Positions 12,295 to 20,811 are shown, counted from the stretch's first letter. The stretch: 64,000 bases of DNA from Mariprofundus ferrinatatus (GCF_002795825.1 NZ_CP018800.1:1-64000); one strand, 5' to 3'. Translations and numbers: made by a program. Notes: a model not told the origin generated them from the sequence alone.

Positions 12295-13180
12295 CGATTT
12301 TCAGATCCCCTTCCGCCTTGATAGGGATAATGCCGTCTCGGTGCTCGAAACCACCCTCCTTGTACCACGCCTGTGCATAGAGCGCCTCGAAGGTGGCGCG
12401 GATGCGGCCATTCTCATCGCGGTAACGCTCACTGTAACGTGCTTCGAGCTTTTTGATCAGGGAGCGACCGTAGAGGCCGCTCTTGCGACCGCGAATGGCG
12501 GAGGCGGAGGCGCCCAGCCCCTTGAGTTCGCGCACAAGGCTGATGGTGTCCGGGTAGGTGAGCGTGAAGAGGTCGGCATCGGTTACCGGTGTTTCGACGG
12601 CCAGCTTCATGATGGCATCGCCAAGGCTCATCACATCGGGGAATGGCAGTACATGCCCTGCATTGCCCGGATCGATCTCAGCCAGAGCCTGTCTGAGCTC
12701 TGAGAGTGTGCGGCGTCCGAAGGTTGAGAAAAGCATCAGGCCGCCCGGTGCCAATACGCGACGCATCTCGGCAAGCATCTTTTCAGGTTCGGGAACCCAC
12801 TGCATGGCAAGGTTCGAGCAGACCAGGTCAAAACTCCCGGTCTTGAACGGCAATGCTGCCGCGTCTCCTGATGCATGCTGGTGGCGTCCATGCCAGGGAA
12901 GCCTGCGCGCATGCCCCTTGCGGGTTGTGGCCACCATCGACTCGGAGAGGTCGAAGGCGGTGATCTCCGCCTTTTTGAACTTGCCACGCAACAGGCGTGT
13001 GAAATAACCGGTGCCGCAACCGATATCGAGGATGCGCATCGGTTCGATCCTGGTGAAGTTAAGGTGGGCAATCAGGCGGTCGCCGATCTCACGCTGCAGG
13101 ACGGCGTGCTCATCATAGCTGTCGGAGGCCGAGGAGAAGGAGCGTTTTACCCGGTCGATATGGATATGTGCATTTTTCAC
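12284..13180 (-). CDS. bioC: Malonyl-ACP O-methyltransferase BioC
   Basis: SAM-dependent enzyme that methylates malonyl-ACP, disguising it so that fatty acid synthesis can build the pimeloyl chain. The class I methyltransferase core shows ILDIGCGTGYFT, the acidic strand TAFDLSESM and DLVCSNLAMQWV. I chose GTG 13180 because it forms a GTGA overlap with the bioH stop and places the protein start nine residues before the conserved VKRSF; ATG 13195 is an alternative five codons upstream. At about 298 residues it is longer than E. coli BioC because of a C-terminal extension. Confidence 0.9.
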   Translation of the reverse strand: MKNAHIHIDRVKRSFSSASDSYDEHAVLQREIGDRLIAHLNFTRIEPMRILDIGCGTGYFTRLLRGKFKKAEITAFDLSESMVATTRKGHARRLPWHGRHQHASGDAAALPFKTGSFDLVCSNLAMQWVPEPEKMLAEMRRVLAPGGLMLFSTFGRRTLSELRQALAEIDPGNAGHVLPFPDVMSLGDAIMKLAVETPVTDADLFTLTYPDTISLVRELKGLGASASAIRGRKSGLYGRSLIKKLEARYSERYRDENGRIRATFEALYAQAWYKEGGFEHRDGIIPIKAEGDLKIDGI

Positions 13181-13902
13181 AGTTGTTGCCACCATCTTTG
13201 AAGTGTTGTGTTGAATTCTTCCGGCTGCGTCAGGAACGGCGCATGTCCGCATGCCCGGAATATGTGCTGTTCTGCGCCGGTAATCGTATCGGCCAGCCAG
13301 ATTCCAGCTGCAACAGGAACAATGGCATCACCCTCTCCGTGCAGGATCAATGTTGGAGAGCTGACTTCTTCGGCAAGCGTGCGCAGGTCGAGCCGCTCAA
13401 GCAATTCAAGGCCGCCAGCCAGACCTGCTGCACCAGGCCTGTTTTCACGGTCCACTGATTCTCTGGCCAACGCGTTGTAATCGCTTCGGCTCAGGTCATC
13501 GCCGTGCAGCATCAGCATGAAGAAGCGATTGAGGGCTTTCGGCGAACCGGATGCAACGGCGTCTCTGAAGCCTTCGAAAATCTCCTCGCTGCTGCCATGC
13601 GGCCAGCCATCAGCAGCGCGAAAACGCGGGGTCGTTGCGACCAGGGCAAGCGATGCCACCCGCTCTGGAAAGGCTGCGGCAACCTGCATGGCCAGCATGC
13701 CGCCGAGCGACCAGCCGACCAGATGGACAGGCTCTTCAGGCAGCTGGGCAACAATGCTGTCCAGCCAGCGATCGGCCGGAATATCGGCCGCACCACCGTG
13801 ACCCGGCAGATTTAGAAACCGAGTCGCCGCGAATGTCTCAAACTGGTTGAACCAGATCTGTCGCGACTGCGCCCAGCCGTGTATAAACAGAGAGGGCTTC
13901 AC
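13177..13902 (-). CDS. bioH: Pimeloyl-ACP methyl ester carboxylesterase BioH
   Basis: Alpha/beta hydrolase that removes the methyl group put on by BioC, releasing pimeloyl-ACP for BioF. The 241 residues carry the nucleophile elbow GWSLGG, an N-terminal FIHGWAQS oxyanion region, an Asp in LHGEGDAIVP and a late His in ACGHAPFL, giving the catalytic triad. It overlaps bioF by four bases (ATGA) and bioC by four (GTGA). Adjacency to bioC supports BioH over a generic esterase. Confidence 0.92.
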   Translation of the reverse strand: MKPSLFIHGWAQSRQIWFNQFETFAATRFLNLPGHGGAADIPADRWLDSIVAQLPEEPVHLVGWSLGGMLAMQVAAAFPERVASLALVATTPRFRAADGWPHGSSEEIFEGFRDAVASGSPKALNRFFMLMLHGDDLSRSDYNALARESVDRENRPGAAGLAGGLELLERLDLRTLAEEVSSPTLILHGEGDAIVPVAAGIWLADTITGAEQHIFRACGHAPFLTQPEEFNTTLQRWWQQL

Positions 13903-15050
13903 AGCACACGCCTCAATGTGGCGGCAAGCGCCTCAATCTGCTCAGGCGAGTGGGCTGCAGTAATCGTGAAACGCAGCCTTGCGGTTCCCTCGGGAACCGT
14001 TGGCGGGCGAATCGCCGGCACAAAGAATCCTGCTTCCCGAAGTGCATTTGCAATCTGTAACGCCTTCTCATCTGTTCCGACGAGTAACGGCTGAATCGGG
14101 CTCTCCGACTCCATGAAACCGATGTCGGCTGTTCTCTGTTTGAACAGATCCAGGTTTTGGTTCAGCTGCTCAACCAGTTCGCCCTTCCGGATCAGGGTCA
14201 GTGCACTCTCCGCCGCAGCAATCATCGCGACGGGAAGGGCTGTGGAGTAGATCACCGTGCGCTGGCGCTGCCTTAAACCTTCGATCAACTCCCGGGTACC
14301 AAGGATAAAAGCGCCATAACTTCCGAATGCCTTGCCGAAGGTGCCCACCTCGATCAGCCGAGGATGGCCTGCGATGCCGGCTGTTGCCGTGACTCCCCTG
14401 CCCTCTGGCCCAACCGTGCCGGTGCCGTGGGCATCATCAATCACCAAAAGCGTGTCAAACGCTTCAGCCAGCGACAGAAGTGAAGCGGCATTGGCGCTGT
14501 CGCCGTCCATGCTGAAGACACCATCGGACACAATGATGCGTTTTTCAGAGACATGCCTCTCAAGCAGCGCGGCAAGGGCGGTGTAATTGAGGTGGGAAAA
14601 ACGGTGTGACTTTGCGCCCGATAGCCGGGTACCATCGACCAGTGAAGCGTGATTGAGCCTGTCGCCAAAGATATGGGTGTGGCGATCGGCCAGTGCCTGC
14701 AGCAGCCCGATATTGGCCAGCATGCCGGAGCCTGCGATCAGGCACGCCTCGTACCCCTTCCATTCGGCCAGCTTTGTCTCCAGCCGGTGCAGCATCGGAT
14801 CGTCCCCGGAAACAAGGCGCGAAGCACCGCTGCCAACCGCTTCATCAAGTGCCCCGCGCGCCCCGTCACAGACTGCAGGGTGAAAACTTAAACCGAGATA
14901 GTCGTTACTGGCGAAGTTAACCAGCGAGTTGCCGCCGACATGGATCAAGACGCCTTCGCGCCGTGAGGCGAGAAAGTGACGGCGCCGGCTGTCGGAGATG
15001 TCGGAAAACCAATTGCGCGAATCTGGCATGTCCGGCATGCTGGTAGGCAT
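13899..15050 (-). CDS. bioF: 8-amino-7-oxononanoate synthase
   Basis: PLP enzyme that condenses pimeloyl-ACP with alanine, the first committed ring-building step of biotin synthesis. It has the NFASNDYLGL motif, the DDAHGTGT region and the PLP lysine in GTFGKAFGSYGAF. The open frame extends to 15218 but that part runs into comF. Starts at 15050, 15038 and 15029 give 383, 379 and 376 residues, all near the family norm; none has a good Shine-Dalgarno sequence. First gene of the biotin run, head to head with comF. Confidence 0.94.
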   Translation of the reverse strand: MPTSMPDMPDSRNWFSDISDSRRRHFLASRREGVLIHVGGNSLVNFASNDYLGLSFHPAVCDGARGALDEAVGSGASRLVSGDDPMLHRLETKLAEWKGYEACLIAGSGMLANIGLLQALADRHTHIFGDRLNHASLVDGTRLSGAKSHRFSHLNYTALAALLERHVSEKRIIVSDGVFSMDGDSANAASLLSLAEAFDTLLVIDDAHGTGTVGPEGRGVTATAGIAGHPRLIEVGTFGKAFGSYGAFILGTRELIEGLRQRQRTVIYSTALPVAMIAAAESALTLIRKGELVEQLNQNLDLFKQRTADIGFMESESPIQPLLVGTDEKALQIANALREAGFFVPAIRPPTVPEGTARLRFTITAAHSPEQIEALAATLRRVL

Positions 15051-15078
15051 GAAGAGCCTGTCAACCAAAGCCTTCAGG

Positions 15079-15801
15079 ATGGTTAACGGGGTGCAGAGGC
15101 TTCTGTTTCCTCCGACCTGCCTGTTTTGCCAGCAACTGCTGGATACCCCCTCTCTGTCGACAGGCTGTTGCCGTGACTGCTTTGAAAAGATTGCTGTCTG
15201 GCCACGATCCACCTGCATGCGCTGCGGAACCGAACTGCCCGAGGTGATGGCTCCTGGGCCATGCGGCCACTGCCTGAATCATCCGCCTGCGCAAATTGAG
15301 AGCCGAAGCCTTTTCGCGTATCGCGGACCTGTTCGCGATGCGATTCTGGGCTGGAAGCTGCAGGGGCAGGATGGCGCTGTACGCTGGCTACTTGAGTCGG
15401 CTATTCCGGGTTTGAAGGAGATTATCAGCGAACAAGACCTGCTTGTGCCGGTGCCTATGCCACTGTCGAGGATGCGCAAAAGCGGGAGCCACCACGCGGC
15501 GGACCTGTGCAGATGGATGGCTGGTGGAGCAGGCTGCCGTTGGGATTGGCAGCTTCTGCGAAGGGTGGGAGAGCAGCCGCGCCAGTCCTCACTCTCTGGT
15601 CAGGCGCGCAGAAGAAATCTGCGTAAGGCTTTTTCCCTGTCTGACGACTTCCGTGCGCGCAGAGGCGAGGCTTCCGTGGTCTGGGTTGTCGATGATATTA
15701 TGACGACAGGATCTACACTTCACTTTGCTGCCAGGGCGATTAAGCCAGTTGGATGCGAGGTCAAGGTGTTGTCGCTGGCGCGGACTTTAAACAGAGGATA
15801 G
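15079..15801 (+). CDS. comF: ComF family protein (phosphoribosyltransferase fold)
   Basis: Homologue of ComF/GntX, linked to DNA uptake in competent bacteria. The N-terminus carries zinc-finger-like cysteines (CLFC, CCRDC, CMRCG, CGHC), followed by a phosphoribosyltransferase fold ending in the PRPP-binding VVWVVDDIMTTGSTL. Start is uncertain: ATG 15079 (240 residues) puts the conserved LLFPPTCLFC seven residues in, while ATG 15049 is ten codons longer and overlaps the bioF start. Ten bases separate it from the glutaredoxin gene. Confidence 0.88.
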   Translation: MVNGVQRLLFPPTCLFCQQLLDTPSLSTGCCRDCFEKIAVWPRSTCMRCGTELPEVMAPGPCGHCLNHPPAQIESRSLFAYRGPVRDAILGWKLQGQDGAVRWLLESAIPGLKEIISEQDLLVPVPMPLSRMRKSGSHHAADLCRWMAGGAGCRWDWQLLRRVGEQPRQSSLSGQARRRNLRKAFSLSDDFRARRGEASVVWVVDDIMTTGSTLHFAARAIKPVGCEVKVLSLARTLNRG

Positions 15802-15810
15802 ATTTTACCC

Positions 15811-16068
15811 ATGGCAAATATAGAGATCTACTCGGGCGACTTCTGCCCCTACTGCGTACGGGCCAAGAGTCTGCTGAAAAAAAAGGGTGTTGAATTCACC
15901 GAATACAATGTGCAGCGCGATATGAAACGCCAGGCCGAGATGCTTGAGAGGGCTGGTGGAGCCCGTACCATTCCGCAGATATTTATTGATGGAAGGCATG
16001 TCGGTGGTTGTGATGAGTTATATGCGCTCGATAGTCAGGGCAAACTTGACCCGTTGCTTGCTGGCTGA
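15811..16068 (+). CDS. grxC: Glutaredoxin 3
   Basis: Small thiol-disulfide oxidoreductase that uses glutathione. The 85 residues form a single thioredoxin fold with active site CPYC at 12-15, the cis-Pro stretch TIPQIF and the GGCDEL glutathione-binding motif. It lies between comF and the carbonic anhydrase gene with short gaps, likely one transcript. Confidence 0.95.
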   Translation: MANIEIYSGDFCPYCVRAKSLLKKKGVEFTEYNVQRDMKRQAEMLERAGGARTIPQIFIDGRHVGGCDELYALDSQGKLDPLLAG

Positions 16069-16076
16069 GGGGGATT

Positions 16077-16736
16077 ATGTGTAGTCCTGAAAAACTGCTT
16101 GAAAATAACAAGGCGTGGGCAGCGCAAACACTGAAGGAAGACCCCGGGTTTTTTGATCGCCTGGCCGGATTTCAGAATCCCCGTTTTTTCTGGATCGGTT
16201 GCTCCGACAGCCGTGTCCCCGCCAACGAGATTACCGGCCTGCAGCCCGGACAGGTGTTTGTGCACCGAAATGTTGCCAATCAGGTGCACCATACCGATCT
16301 GAACTGCCTCTCTGCAGCGCAGTACGCGGTGGATGTTCTTGGCGTGAAACATATTGTCATTACTGGCCACTACGGTTGCGGCGGTGTTCGCGCAGCGATG
16401 GCAGGGCAGCATCACGGTATTGTCGATAACTGGATCCGAAGTATTCGCGACACCTATATGCTCTTCGAGAAAGATCTGGAGCAGTTGCCGGAGCAGGAGC
16501 GTATGGATCGCCTTTGCGAGCTTAATGTGGCGCGCCAGGTCGATAATATCTGTCATACGCGCATCGTTCAGAATGCATGGGAGCGTGGTGATGAGCTATC
16601 CGTGCATGGCTGGATCTACCGCCTGAAGGATGGAATCCTGCGCGATCTCAAAGTGACCAAGCGCTCACCGAAGGATGTGGCACCGCTCTACCGTGTCACC
16701 GGCATGGAATACAGTTCCTGGCCGGTATCGAGCTAG
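16077..16736 (+). CDS. can: Beta-class carbonic anhydrase
   Basis: Zinc enzyme interconverting CO2 and bicarbonate. The 219 residues show ligands Cys42, His98 and Cys101 and the Asp44-Arg46 dyad (CSDSR, GHYGCGG). The length and the VHRNVANQV stretch match proteobacterial Can. Supplying inorganic carbon for autotrophy is plausible but not shown here. A GGGGG run precedes the ATG. Its stop overlaps the rsmA stop by four bases (CTAG). Confidence 0.95.
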   Translation: MCSPEKLLENNKAWAAQTLKEDPGFFDRLAGFQNPRFFWIGCSDSRVPANEITGLQPGQVFVHRNVANQVHHTDLNCLSAAQYAVDVLGVKHIVITGHYGCGGVRAAMAGQHHGIVDNWIRSIRDTYMLFEKDLEQLPEQERMDRLCELNVARQVDNICHTRIVQNAWERGDELSVHGWIYRLKDGILRDLKVTKRSPKDVAPLYRVTGMEYSSWPVSS

Positions 16737-17512
16737 TCTCTCCGCGACAGAGCAAGGGTGATCCGGCTCCAGGCATCGTAATCGAGCTGTTCGGGCCGCT
16801 TGCGCGGATCGATTCCGATCGACTCAAACTGTTCGGCTGACAGATCTCCCCTGAAATTATTGGCAATCGTCTTGCGCCGGTGGGCGAAACCCTGACGAAC
16901 CGCCTTCTGCAGCGATTCGTAGCTGCATGGCGGCGTTTTGCCGTGCGGCGTCATCAGGATCACAGCTGAGTGTACCTTGGGTGGCGGACTGAAGGCACCC
17001 GGAGGCAGTGTCAGTAAGCGCCTCACATCATAATAGTGACGGACAAGTACGGAGAGACCTCCGTACACCTTACTGCCGGGCTCGGAAGCGATGCGCTCAG
17101 CCACTTCGCGCTGATACATCAGCACCATGCCGCCGGAGAGGCTGAAGCCGGCCAGCTTGGCGGTCAGCGGCCCGCTGATGTTGTAAGGCAGGTTGCCGGC
17201 AATCCACTGTGGAGCACATGATACGATGGCTCCATCCAGCTCCTGCATGACATCACCGTGTATGACAGAGAGAGCAGGATTTTCTTCTGCTTCGCCCTGC
17301 CACTGGGCTGCAAAACGGTTATCCATCTCGATAACAGTGAGGTGGCTGACACGCTTCAGCAGTGACTCTGTGAGTGCTCCGGGCCCAGGCCCTATTTCAA
17401 TCGCAGTTGCCCCTTCGGGGATTGCAGAAACAATGCGGCGAATGGCACTAAAATCGCGAAGAAAGTGCTGGCCGAGCGATTTTTTGGCTTGCTGTTCAAG
17501 GTGTGATGACAT
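16733..17512 (-). CDS. rsmA: 16S rRNA (adenine1518/1519-N6)-dimethyltransferase
   Basis: Dimethylates two adjacent adenines in the 3' hairpin of 16S rRNA during late 30S assembly. The true start is probably ATG 17512, giving 259 residues beginning MSSHLEQQAKKSLGQHFL; the upstream in-frame extension to 17620 lacks similarity. Conserved motifs are IEIGPGPGALT and NLPYNIS. It is convergent with the carbonic anhydrase gene and divergent from tpiA. Confidence 0.95.
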   Translation of the reverse strand: MSSHLEQQAKKSLGQHFLRDFSAIRRIVSAIPEGATAIEIGPGPGALTESLLKRVSHLTVIEMDNRFAAQWQGEAEENPALSVIHGDVMQELDGAIVSCAPQWIAGNLPYNISGPLTAKLAGFSLSGGMVLMYQREVAERIASEPGSKVYGGLSVLVRHYYDVRRLLTLPPGAFSPPPKVHSAVILMTPHGKTPPCSYESLQKAVRQGFAHRRKTIANNFRGDLSAEQFESIGIDPRKRPEQLDYDAWSRITLALSRRD

Positions 17513-17637
17513 GGCCGAAGCGTAGCCGATAACGGCTCCAATCACAGCCCCTCCGATTTTCCCTTGCCTTATATGGGAGGCTTCATAGAATCCGCGTCCT
17601 TTTTCGAGCCGTTGGTTCAAATTCCGGGAGGTCTGAG

Positions 17638-18387
17638 ATGAGCAATGAAAAGCGCAAGTTGATAGCAGGGAACTGGAAGATGAACGGACTGTTACAGGAG
17701 GCCAATGATTTCATGGATGCCTTCGGTGGCAATCCTGCACCGGATGTTGTTGAGGTGGCGCTGATGCCTCCATTTACACTGCTGCATTCGATGTCGGCGC
17801 GTCTGGCGGAGATGGGTGTGGCCCTTGGTGCACAGAATGTATACTACGAGGACAAGGGTGCTTTCACCGGTTCCATCTGTCCGATTATGTTGCGTGATGC
17901 CGGTTGTCATTATGTAATTCTCGGCCACTCCGAGCGCCGTAGTATTATCGGCGAGAGCAATGCGCAGATCCGCTCGAAGATGAATGCGGCATGGCTGCAC
18001 GGACTTGAGCCGATTCTCTGCATCGGCGAAACGCTGGAGCAGCGCGAAAAGGGTGTAACCAACCATGTGCTTGCAGAACAGCTTGCCATTTTGAAGGGAG
18101 CACCGAAGAGTGCGCCGCTTACAGTGGCATATGAGCCGGTATGGGCAATTGGTACAGGTGTCACCGCATCGCCTGAGCAGGTGGTGGAGACCCATGCATT
18201 CGTGCATGCTGAGTTGCAGCGACTGGGGCATGACTGCCGTGTACTTTACGGTGGCAGTGTAAACCCGGGAAATGCTGAAGAGTTGATGGCTTGCCCTGGC
18301 GTGGAAGGTGCGCTGGTAGGTGGCGCGAGTCTGAAGGCCGAGTCGTTTATGGAGATTGTACAGGCTGCCGCGAAAGTGGCGGGCTAA
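17638..18387 (+). CDS. tpiA: Triosephosphate isomerase
   Basis: Interconverts glyceraldehyde-3-phosphate and dihydroxyacetone phosphate. The 249 residues contain the N-terminal GNWKMNG, catalytic His in LGHSERR, catalytic Glu in AYEPVWAIGTG and phosphate-binding YGGSVNPGN. GGGAGG lies upstream of the ATG. secG follows after 15 bases, the usual tpiA-secG arrangement. Confidence 0.98.
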   Translation: MSNEKRKLIAGNWKMNGLLQEANDFMDAFGGNPAPDVVEVALMPPFTLLHSMSARLAEMGVALGAQNVYYEDKGAFTGSICPIMLRDAGCHYVILGHSERRSIIGESNAQIRSKMNAAWLHGLEPILCIGETLEQREKGVTNHVLAEQLAILKGAPKSAPLTVAYEPVWAIGTGVTASPEQVVETHAFVHAELQRLGHDCRVLYGGSVNPGNAEELMACPGVEGALVGGASLKAESFMEIVQAAAKVAG

Positions 18388-18402
18388 GGAGAACAAGAAC
18401 AG

Positions 18403-18777
18403 ATGACAACAGTTCTTATCATTATTCACGTGCTTATCGCACTGCTGCTGATCGGGGTGATCCTTGTTCAGCGCGGGCAGGGTGCGGATATCGGCGCCTC
18501 TTTTGGTGGCGGCGGTGCTCAGACCCTGTTTGGTAGCCGTGGTTCGGGTTCATTCCTGGGCAAGATGACCGGCGGCCTGGCAGCGGCATTTATGGTGACC
18601 AGTCTGACGCTGGCTTTTTTCTCCCAGCAGCAGACCGGCTCCGTAGTAGAACGTACTGTTGTCGATGAGATTCCGGTTGAGGCTCCAGCCGAGACTCAGC
18701 CACAGCAGGGTGGATTTGATCCATCCAAACTGAAAGATACAACTGCACCGGCGGATGGCCTGCCGGGTGCGGAATAA
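18403..18777 (+). CDS. secG: Protein translocase subunit SecG
   Basis: Small SecYEG channel subunit. The 124 residues have two transmembrane segments (about 2-22 and 55-75) around the conserved QRGQGADIGASFGGGG loop. The C-terminal tail of about 45 residues is rich in Pro, Glu and Gln, a common variable feature. AAGGAG precedes the ATG. The tRNA-Leu gene follows. Confidence 0.95.
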   Translation: MTTVLIIIHVLIALLLIGVILVQRGQGADIGASFGGGGAQTLFGSRGSGSFLGKMTGGLAAAFMVTSLTLAFFSQQQTGSVVERTVVDEIPVEAPAETQPQQGGFDPSKLKDTTAPADGLPGAE

Positions 18778-18780
18778 GTT

Positions 18781-18806
18781 AGACTCTCCGGTCTCATAGA
18801 GAGTCT
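18781..18806. promoter_or_regulatory. Hairpin between secG and tRNA-Leu
   Basis: A perfect 8-base-pair stem, AGACTCTC (18781-18788) and GAGAGTCT (18799-18806), with a 10-base loop. It starts three bases after the secG stop and ends four bases before the tRNA. No T-run follows, so it may be an RNA-processing or stability element in a secG-tRNA transcript. Confidence 0.4.
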
Positions 18807-18810
18807 GAAA

Positions 18811-18895
18811 GCCGAAGTGGTGGAATTGGTAGACACGCTACCTTGAGGGGGTAGTGGCGCAAGCCGTGCTGGTTCGAGTCCAGTCTTCGGTACCA
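18811..18895 (+). tRNA. tRNA-Leu (anticodon GAG)
   Basis: The sequence folds as a class II tRNA. The acceptor GCCGAAG pairs with CTTCGGT (last pair G-U), the anticodon stem CTACC/GGTAG encloses loop TTGAGGG with anticodon GAG, and a long variable arm and the T-loop GGTTCGAGTCC are present. The CCA end is encoded. It is 85 bases long. Confidence 0.95.
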
Positions 18896-18900
18896 ACAAG

Positions 18901-18938
18901 AAAGGGGAAGCAACGAAAGTTGCTTCCCCTTTTGTTTT
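18901..18938 (+). terminator. Rho-independent terminator after tRNA-Leu
   Basis: AAAGGGGAAGCAAC, a GAAA tetraloop, and GTTGCTTCCCCTTTT form a 14-base-pair stem followed by GTTTT. It begins five bases after the tRNA CCA end. Confidence 0.9.
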
Positions 18939-18967
18939 GATGGAGATCTGCTTTGATGGAGATCTGC
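18936..18967. repeat. 16-base tandem duplication
   Basis: The unit TTTGATGGAGATCTGC occurs twice in tandem (18936-18951 and 18952-18967) just after the tRNA terminator. It is probably a recent slip duplication; no function is evident. Confidence 0.8.
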
Positions 18968-19043
18968 ACCGGATTATAAGCTCTGGTTAATCCAGCCCTC
19001 CTGTGTTTATAGTGAGTTATTCTTGTTCAGCGCGGGTGTGGTT

Positions 19044-19175
19044 ATGAAGTATATTGCGATGGCACTGATATTTATGCTGGCCGCCTGCTCTATTCATGTC
19101 AGGCCTGTTCCGAATGTAAGCGTACATATTCCGGTTCCTGCGCCGCTTGATGTCGAGCATCAGGGCAGTGAATAA
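19044..19175 (+). CDS. Small predicted lipoprotein, 43 residues
   Basis: Not a family I recognise. The frame begins MKYIAMALIFMLAACS, a lipoprotein signal peptide with predicted lipidated Cys15. The mature part is only about 29 residues, alternating Val, Pro and His (HVRPVPNVSVHIPVPAP). The Shine-Dalgarno sequence is weak (GCGGG region). It stands alone between the tRNA terminator and a DUF2784 gene. The clear lipobox supports it; the short length and weak start lower confidence. Confidence 0.6.
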   Translation: MKYIAMALIFMLAACSIHVRPVPNVSVHIPVPAPLDVEHQGSE

Positions 19176-19214
19176 TACACGATTTGCGGCTTTCTGCTCA
19201 GGTAAGGCACAGGT

Positions 19215-19592
19215 ATGATCTACAGCATATTTGCCGATACGATTCTCCTGTTGCATCTGATTTTTATACTGTTTGTGGGGCTGGGCGGCCTATTGTCACT
19301 TAAATGGCCAAGGCTGGCATGGCTACATCTTCCGGCTGTCGGCTGGGCCCTCTGGATCACATTTTCCGGCGCTATCTGCCCGCTTACGCCTCTGGAACAA
19401 GCGCTGCGAAATCTGGCCGGCGAACGATCTTATAGCGGAAGCTTTCTCGACCACTACATCGAGCCGCTCATCTATCCGGCAGGTCTGACACAGACCATGC
19501 AGTGGAATGTCGGATTTTTTGTGCTGTTAATCAACCTTGCTATCTACTTATGGTTGCTCAGACGGTGGCATAAAAGCAATCCTGTGGGGTAA
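19215..19592 (+). CDS. DUF2784 family membrane protein
   Basis: Uncharacterised inner-membrane protein of 125 residues with four likely transmembrane helices (about 5-25, 35-55, 60-75 and 98-118). The conserved HLIFILFVGLGGLL start and the CPLTPLE...GSFLDHYIEPLIYP middle are typical of DUF2784. It is followed 9 bases later by the PfkB kinase gene. No function is known for the family. Confidence 0.85.
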   Translation: MIYSIFADTILLLHLIFILFVGLGGLLSLKWPRLAWLHLPAVGWALWITFSGAICPLTPLEQALRNLAGERSYSGSFLDHYIEPLIYPAGLTQTMQWNVGFFVLLINLAIYLWLLRRWHKSNPVG

Positions 19593-19601
19593 GCTGTCGG
19601 C

Positions 19602-20498
19602 ATGCTTGATCTTCTTTGTGTGGGGCACGCCTCCTTTGATATCACGATGGCAACTGCCACTCATCCGGGACCGGATGAAAAAGTGTTCGCCGATGCCATG
19701 CAGTTGGCCGGAGGAGGGCCTGCCGCCAATGCGGCGGTGTGCGCGGCACGTCTGGGCGGCAAAGCCGGATTCTGTGGATACTTAGGCAACGATCCATTCG
19801 GTGATATGCAGATGCGAGAGTTCGGTTCAGAAGGGGTAAATACCGATTTCGTTATCCGTGGATTATATCCCTCCCCCGTCTCCCAGATTATAGCTAAACC
19901 AAATGGGGCGCGTTCACTGGTAAACTTCAAGGGCAATACGCCCTGGCTTGATGCAGATGCCATCTCATTGAATGAGATGCCAAAGGTCATGCTCTTCGAT
20001 GGCCACGAACCGCTGCTTTCGCCTCGCCTCTGCCGCCGGGCTGCTGAGCATGAAATCCCGACTGTACTCGATGCGGGATCACTACACAGGGGGACCCTGG
20101 AGCTCGCAGGCATGGTCGACTATCTGGTCGCCTCTGAGAAGTTCGCACGCCAGTGGTGTGAAAGCAGTGATATGGAACAGGCGCTTGATGAACTGGCGGC
20201 AGTATCTGAATGCGTGGTGATTACGCTCGGCGAACATGGGCTGATCTGGACCAGGGACGGGGAGTACGGAAAAGCACCCGCCTTCAGCGTGCAGGAAGTC
20301 GATTCGACCGGTGCGGGCGATGCTTTCCACGGCGCCTTCGCTTACGGACTGACACTGGCTCTGGATTGGAGAGATCTGCTCTCGTTCGCCTCCGCGGCGG
20401 GGGCGCTAACCTGTTGCAAGCTTGGTGCTCGCCCTGCGCTGCCTGATATGGATGAAGTACAAGCGTTGCTGAGAATGAAGGAGAGCGGTAATGGATAG
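19602..20498 (+). CDS. PfkB-family carbohydrate kinase
   Basis: ATP-dependent sugar or nucleoside kinase of the ribokinase fold. The 298 residues show the N-terminal GGGPAANAAVCAARLGG motif and the C-terminal anion-hole motif DSTGAGDAFHGAF with the catalytic Asp. Substrate cannot be assigned; sequence and length resemble sulfofructose- and ribokinase-like members equally. It overlaps the next small gene by 8 bases. Confidence 0.88.
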   Translation: MLDLLCVGHASFDITMATATHPGPDEKVFADAMQLAGGGPAANAAVCAARLGGKAGFCGYLGNDPFGDMQMREFGSEGVNTDFVIRGLYPSPVSQIIAKPNGARSLVNFKGNTPWLDADAISLNEMPKVMLFDGHEPLLSPRLCRRAAEHEIPTVLDAGSLHRGTLELAGMVDYLVASEKFARQWCESSDMEQALDELAAVSECVVITLGEHGLIWTRDGEYGKAPAFSVQEVDSTGAGDAFHGAFAYGLTLALDWRDLLSFASAAGALTCCKLGARPALPDMDEVQALLRMKESGNG

Positions 20499-20811
20499 AA
20501 ATTACAGTGACGAACAGCTGTTACGCATCATTGACCAGGCAATGGTCTACCAGTGCGCCTGCCCTGCCCAGGTGGCGTCGGTAATGCGGGAGTTGCGACG
20601 GGTGCATCAATATCAGCTGAGGTGCCTGAATTTGTCAGGCACTGATGAAATGGTACATCAACGCATTTCAGAAGATGTTAGAAAATCCCATGAGGTGATG
20701 GAAGCATGCCTGGGAGAAGTGCTTCGTTTGGAAGGGTGGGATATGGAGACCCTGACCATGCCGGAAAACCTGAAAAAGCAGATGCGGGAGGAAAATGCAG
20801 AGGGGGATTAG
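20491..20811 (+). CDS. Uncharacterised protein, 106 residues
   Basis: Not recognised. It is a soluble, mostly helical, charged protein with a Cys-x-Cys-Pro (YQCACPAQVA) near residue 22 and a further Cys at 45, 72 and 74-75 region. It overlaps the kinase gene by 8 bases, so it is likely cotranslated with it. The stop overlaps the mipA stop by four bases (TTAG). The position in an operon and normal codon use suggest a real gene. Confidence 0.75.
   Translation: MDRNYSDEQLLRIIDQAMVYQCACPAQVASVMRELRRVHQYQLRCLNLSGTDEMVHQRISEDVRKSHEVMEACLGEVLRLEGWDMETLTMPENLKKQMREENAEGD

Noticed and set aside
18463-19036. 15-base match (CTTGTTCAGCGCGGG) between secG and the 43-residue lipoprotein leader
   Set aside because: Too short to show duplication; the flanking sequences differ.
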